Shown: piece by piece, positions 61,098-64,000 of the stretch
Numbering within the stretch: the first letter of the stretch is position 1
Layout of the letters: each line of letters starts with the position of its first letter
Translations under genes and position numbers: made by a program
The notes under the pieces: model-generated
What the model was told of the DNA's origin: nothing
What the model saw: only the letters and a program-made list of their open reading frames with translations
The model's database searches: none
Source: Solwaraspora sp. WMMD1047
GTDB taxonomy: Bacteria; Actinomycetota; Actinomycetes; Mycobacteriales; Micromonosporaceae
DNA length: 64,000 bases
Reading direction: 5' to 3'
Assembly (NCBI RefSeq): GCF_029626155.1
Contig: NZ_JARUBL010000001.1
Span: 3,824,501-3,888,500, forward strand

Positions 61098-61585
61098 CCG
61101 CCGGTGGTCTGGACCAGCGCGCCGCCCAGACAGCCGACCGCGGCGGTGGCGGCCACCGCCCGGGCGATGTTCCAGCGCACCCAGCGGGTTTCGAAGCGGC
61201 GCCGGGCGGTGGCCGGGTCGACCGTCTGCTCGTCGCCGGCCAGGCCGTTGTTCAGGGGCACGTTCACCACCCCGGTGATGACGAGGGCGACCAGATAGAG
61301 AACCAGCGCGGCCGTGTTCCAGAACAGCGCGGCCGGGTTCTCGGCCCGCAGGTGCAGTGGAATCCCGCCGATGGTGAAGAGGAGCGCGCCGCCGAAGATG
61401 ACCGCGAACCAGGCGTTGATGATGGACTCGTTGATCCGGGCCATCGCGGTGACGAAGGTGCGGTCGTCGGTGCGGGCCAGGCCGGGCATCACCGCGTATG
61501 CGAACGCGGCCAGCAGGCCGGCGATCAGGCCGGTGCAGACCGTCGCCGCGACCAGCACGGCGATCCGCAGGCCGACGGCGGTCAC
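61094..61585 (-). CDS. DUF1772 (anthrone-oxygenase-like) membrane protein
   Basis: 163 aa with four hydrophobic segments: LRIAVLVAATVCTGLIAGLLAAFAYAVMPGLARTDDRTFVTAMARIN, AWFAVIFGGALLFTIGG, ALVLYLVALVITGVVNVPLNNGLA and a last helix. The VNVPLNN motif and R-W-x-x-W-N-x-x-R near the end are family traits. Role unknown; related proteins include fungal anthrone oxygenases. GTG 61585 overlaps the reductase-like gene by 4 bases. Confidence 0.87.
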   Translation of the reverse strand: MTAVGLRIAVLVAATVCTGLIAGLLAAFAYAVMPGLARTDDRTFVTAMARINESIINAWFAVIFGGALLFTIGGIPLHLRAENPAALFWNTAALVLYLVALVITGVVNVPLNNGLAGDEQTVDPATARRRFETRWVRWNIARAVAATAAVGCLGGALVQTTGG

Positions 61586-62424
61586 CGCGACTCCCCCGGG
61601 TTCCACACCCCGGTGGCGGCGGCGCGGCGGGCGTACTCGGCGAAGTCCCGGGGTTCCCGGCCGAGCGCCCGTTGGACGCCGTCGGCCAGGTGGGCGTTGC
61701 GGCCGTCGAGGACCCGGGTGAACAGCTCGGTCAGCGGCACCGCCACCTCGGCCGGCATGCCGAGGTCGGCCAGCACATGGGCGTACCGCGTCGGGCTGAC
61801 CGGCTCGAAGCGCACCTCGCGGCCGGCGGCCCGGCCGATCTCGGCGGTCGCGTCGGCGAAGGTGAGCAGGCGCGGCCCGGTCAGCTCGTAGACCTGGCCG
61901 GCGTGGCCCGGCCCGGTCAGGGCGGCGGTCACCACGTCGGCGATGTCCTCGGCGTCGACGAACGGCTCCGGTACGCCGACCGCCGGCAGCGCCAGCACGC
62001 CCCGGCGCACCGGCTCGACCAGGAAGTCCTCGCTGAAGTTCTGCGCGAACCAGCTCGGCCGCACGATTGTCCATTCGGCGCCGCAGTCGCGTACCGCCTG
62101 CTCGGCCGGGTCGTTCTCCGGCTCGCCCCGCCCGGAGAGCAGCACCAGCCGGCGCACCCCGGCGGCGACCGCCAACTCCGTGAACTCGCCGACGGCCTTG
62201 GCCGCGCCAGGGAACGCCAGGTCGGGATAGTAGACGAGGTAGGCCGAACCGACCCCACGCAGCACGTCCGGCCAGCCCTCCGGCCGGGACCAGTCGAACG
62301 GTGGCTCGGCGGCGCGGGAGCCGATCCGGACCGGCAGGCCGCGGGCGGTGAGCCGCTCGGCAACCCGGCGGCCGGTCTTGCCGGTGCCGGCGGTGACCAG
62401 GATGGTGTCGTTGTCAGATGTCAT
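61582..62424 (-). CDS. NmrA-like NAD(P)-binding protein
   Basis: 280 aa. Rossmann motif ILVTAGTGKTGRRVAERLTARGL, then VRIGSRAAEPPFDW, VYYPDLAFPGAAKAV, VRRLVLLSGRGEPENDPAEQAV and the catalytic-region WTIVRPSWFAQNFSEDFL seen in the FMO-cofactor/ergot AgnB-like reductases. ATG 62424 is the start. It forms an operon with the DUF1772 gene and is divergent from an AraC regulator that likely controls it. Confidence 0.88.
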   Translation of the reverse strand: MTSDNDTILVTAGTGKTGRRVAERLTARGLPVRIGSRAAEPPFDWSRPEGWPDVLRGVGSAYLVYYPDLAFPGAAKAVGEFTELAVAAGVRRLVLLSGRGEPENDPAEQAVRDCGAEWTIVRPSWFAQNFSEDFLVEPVRRGVLALPAVGVPEPFVDAEDIADVVTAALTGPGHAGQVYELTGPRLLTFADATAEIGRAAGREVRFEPVSPTRYAHVLADLGMPAEVAVPLTELFTRVLDGRNAHLADGVQRALGREPRDFAEYARRAAATGVWNPGESR

Positions 62425-62505
62425 GTGGACAGTCAACCGGGCGCCGATGAGACGGTCCATGGGCGAGAAGCTCCGATGCATGTTCCAGCGTCTAGGATGG
62501 CTGGC

Positions 62506-63456
62506 GTGGATCCGCTCACCGGGTTGCTCGACGGGCCGCGTGCCCGGGGCGCCTTCCTGCTCCGCACGGTGCTCGACCCGCCCTGGTCGCTGCGGATCCG
62601 GGACCGCGCGCCACTGTCGCTGATGACGATGATCCGGGGCACCGGTTGGTTGGTCCGCGACGGCGAACCACCGCTGCGGTTCGCCCCCGGCGACGTGGTG
62701 ATCGCCCGGGGACCCGATCCGTACACGGTCGCCGACGAGCCGGGCACCGCACCGCAGGTGATCGTCGAGCCGGGGCAGCGCTGCACCGCGCCCGACGGCA
62801 GCGAGCTGACGCTGCCGACCGTGCTGGGGGTGCGCACCTGGGGACACCGGACGGACGGTGAGACGGTGCTGCTCACCGGCACCTACCAGCTCGACGGCGA
62901 GATCAGCGGCCGGCTGCTCGGCGCGCTGCCGGCCACCCTGCTGGTCCCGGACGGGCCGTGGAACGGCACCCTGGTTCCGCTGCTCAACGAGGAGATCGTG
63001 CGCGACACCCCCGGCCAGGAGGTGGTGCTGGACCGGCTGCTGGATCTGCTGCTGGTCGCGGCGCTGCGGGTCTGGTTCGCCGAGGCGGGCGCCGCGGCGC
63101 CGGGCTGGTACCGGGCGCTCGACGATCCGGTGGTGGGCCGGGCGCTGCGCGGCATGCAGAGCGACCCGGCCCACCCGTGGACGGTGGCCACGCTGGCCGC
63201 GCACGTCGGGGTCTCCCGGGCCGCGCTGGCCCGGCGCTTCACCGACCTGGTCGGGGAGCCGCCGATGGCGTTCCTGACCGGCTGGCGGCTCGACCTCGCC
63301 GCCGACCTGCTCACCGAGCCCGACGCGACGGTCGGGTCGGTGGCCCGCAAGGTCGGCTACGGCAGCGGGTTCGCCCTCAGCGCGGCCTTCAAGCGGGTCC
63401 GGGGCACCAGCCCGCAGCAGTACCGGGCCGCGCAGGTCCTGGCCGGGGCGGGGTGA
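62506..63456 (+). CDS. AraC-family transcriptional regulator (cupin sensor)
   Basis: 316 aa. The N-terminal cupin_6 domain ([44 protein letters not shown] ... [21 protein letters not shown]) is followed by the double-HTH DNA-binding domain [45 protein letters not shown] and [34 protein letters not shown] 62506 is chosen; ATG 62497 would add three residues. Divergent from the NmrA-like/DUF1772 operon, its likely target. Confidence 0.92.
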   Translation: MDPLTGLLDGPRARGAFLLRTVLDPPWSLRIRDRAPLSLMTMIRGTGWLVRDGEPPLRFAPGDVVIARGPDPYTVADEPGTAPQVIVEPGQRCTAPDGSELTLPTVLGVRTWGHRTDGETVLLTGTYQLDGEISGRLLGALPATLLVPDGPWNGTLVPLLNEEIVRDTPGQEVVLDRLLDLLLVAALRVWFAEAGAAAPGWYRALDDPVVGRALRGMQSDPAHPWTVATLAAHVGVSRAALARRFTDLVGEPPMAFLTGWRLDLAADLLTEPDATVGSVARKVGYGSGFALSAAFKRVRGTSPQQYRAAQVLAGAG

Positions 63457-63494
63457 CGGTCCGGGCTGTCACAGCGGTGTGCCAGGGTGATGGC

Positions 63495-64000
63495 GTGACG
63501 CAGAGCCGACCCCTGCTCCTGGTGGACGCACCCAGCCTCTACTTCCGCGCCTACTTCGGCATTCCGGAGTCGGCGGCGAGGGCGGCCGACGGCAGCCCGG
63601 TCAACGCGGTCCGGGGCTTCCTCGACATGATCTCGACGCTGATCCGCAACCGGCGGCCCGACCGGCTGGTCTGCGCGCTGGACTTCGACTGGCGGCCGGC
63701 GTGGCGGGTGGCGCTGCTGCCGTCGTACAAGTTGCACCGGGTGGCCCCCGAGGGCGGCGAGGTGGTGCCGGACACGCTCAGCCCCCAGGTGCCGCTGATC
63801 CTGGATCTACTCGCGGCGGTCGGCATCCCGGCCGTCGGGCACGACGGCTACGAGGCCGACGACGTGCTCGGCACGCTGGCCACCCGGGAGCCGGCGCCGG
63901 TGGAGGTGGTCTCCGGCGACCGGGACCTGTTCCAGCTCGTCGACGACGCGCGCGGGGTCCGGCTGCTCTACGTCGGGCGGGGGGTGGCGAAGCTGGAGGA
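63495..64000 (+). CDS. 5'-3' exonuclease (DNA polymerase I N-terminal type), partial
   Basis: First 168 codons; the gene continues past the right edge. [61 protein letters not shown] and [14 protein letters not shown] show the acidic residues of the FEN-like 5' nuclease domain. In actinobacteria these short stand-alone proteins lack the polymerase part and help remove RNA primers or repair flaps. GTG 63495 follows AGGGTGA. Confidence 0.9.
   Translation, partial: MTQSRPLLLVDAPSLYFRAYFGIPESAARAADGSPVNAVRGFLDMISTLIRNRRPDRLVCALDFDWRPAWRVALLPSYKLHRVAPEGGEVVPDTLSPQVPLILDLLAAVGIPAVGHDGYEADDVLGTLATREPAPVEVVSGDRDLFQLVDDARGVRLLYVGRGVAKLE

Overview
The window is very GC-rich, densely packed actinobacterial DNA. 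Gene content and order (rbpA / ppm / fxsA / lnt block, SigR- and HspR-type control sites, XRE-DUF5753 plus DUF397 pair, mycothiol-type TIGR03086 protein, mostly GTG/ATG starts with purine-rich ribosome sites) point to a filamentous actinomycete, most likely Micromonosporaceae. No tRNA, rRNA, CRISPR array or insertion sequence was found. Family names below come from reading the translations, not from database searches.

Layout. 0-9 kb: an Hsp70-type gene cut by the left edge, a glycerophosphodiesterase, a UMF1-type MFS protein, an aminoglycoside-phosphotransferase-like protein with a short upstream ORF, thymidine kinase, a large acyl-CoA dehydrogenase and the ktrB-ktrA potassium uptake pair. 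9-10.2 kb: a Xer-like tyrosine recombinase next to a 28-bp site built like a dif site. 10.2-21.3 kb: accessory DNA with a reductase/acetyltransferase pair, a shortened arsenic locus (arsR, arsO-like flavoprotein, MFS relic), a regulator/flavoprotein/methyltransferase group, a frameshifted drug exporter, an erythromycin-esterase/DUF6194 fusion, a double-HTH MerR regulator, a small heat-shock protein under a HAIR operator, and a frameshifted small stress protein behind terC. 21.3-28 kb: terC with a manganese (yybP-ykoY) riboswitch, a zinc-finger coiled-coil protein, rbpA with a SigR promoter, fxsA, ppm and lnt.

28-37 kb: a compact lysine degradation cluster. kamA (lysine 2,3-aminomutase) is divergent from kdd - amidohydrolase - kamD - kamE - kal-like - MutL-like reactivase, with junctions of 4-nt overlap or short gaps. 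Together they could take lysine through beta-lysine and 3,5-diaminohexanoate towards crotonyl-CoA, but the cleavage enzyme Kce is absent here. 37-40.5 kb: CsbD, histidine phosphatase, Lrp/AsnC regulator and an acyl-CoA dehydrogenase / M24 peptidase pair.

40.5-47.4 kb: a polysaccharide region with an intracellular GH9 enzyme, two secreted proteins (one with a metzincin zinc site), a LacI regulator carrying a phage-integrase arm-type DNA-binding domain at its N-terminus, and a Tat-exported GH30 xylanase with CBM2. 47.5-64 kb: small regulatory modules: XRE/DUF397, two ArsR-SRPBCC operons with inverted repeats inside their promoters, a MerR-HEAT plus HEAT pair, a GT87 enzyme and an MMPL transporter, a NarL-type two-component system, an AraC regulator, and the start of a 5'-3' exonuclease cut by the right edge.
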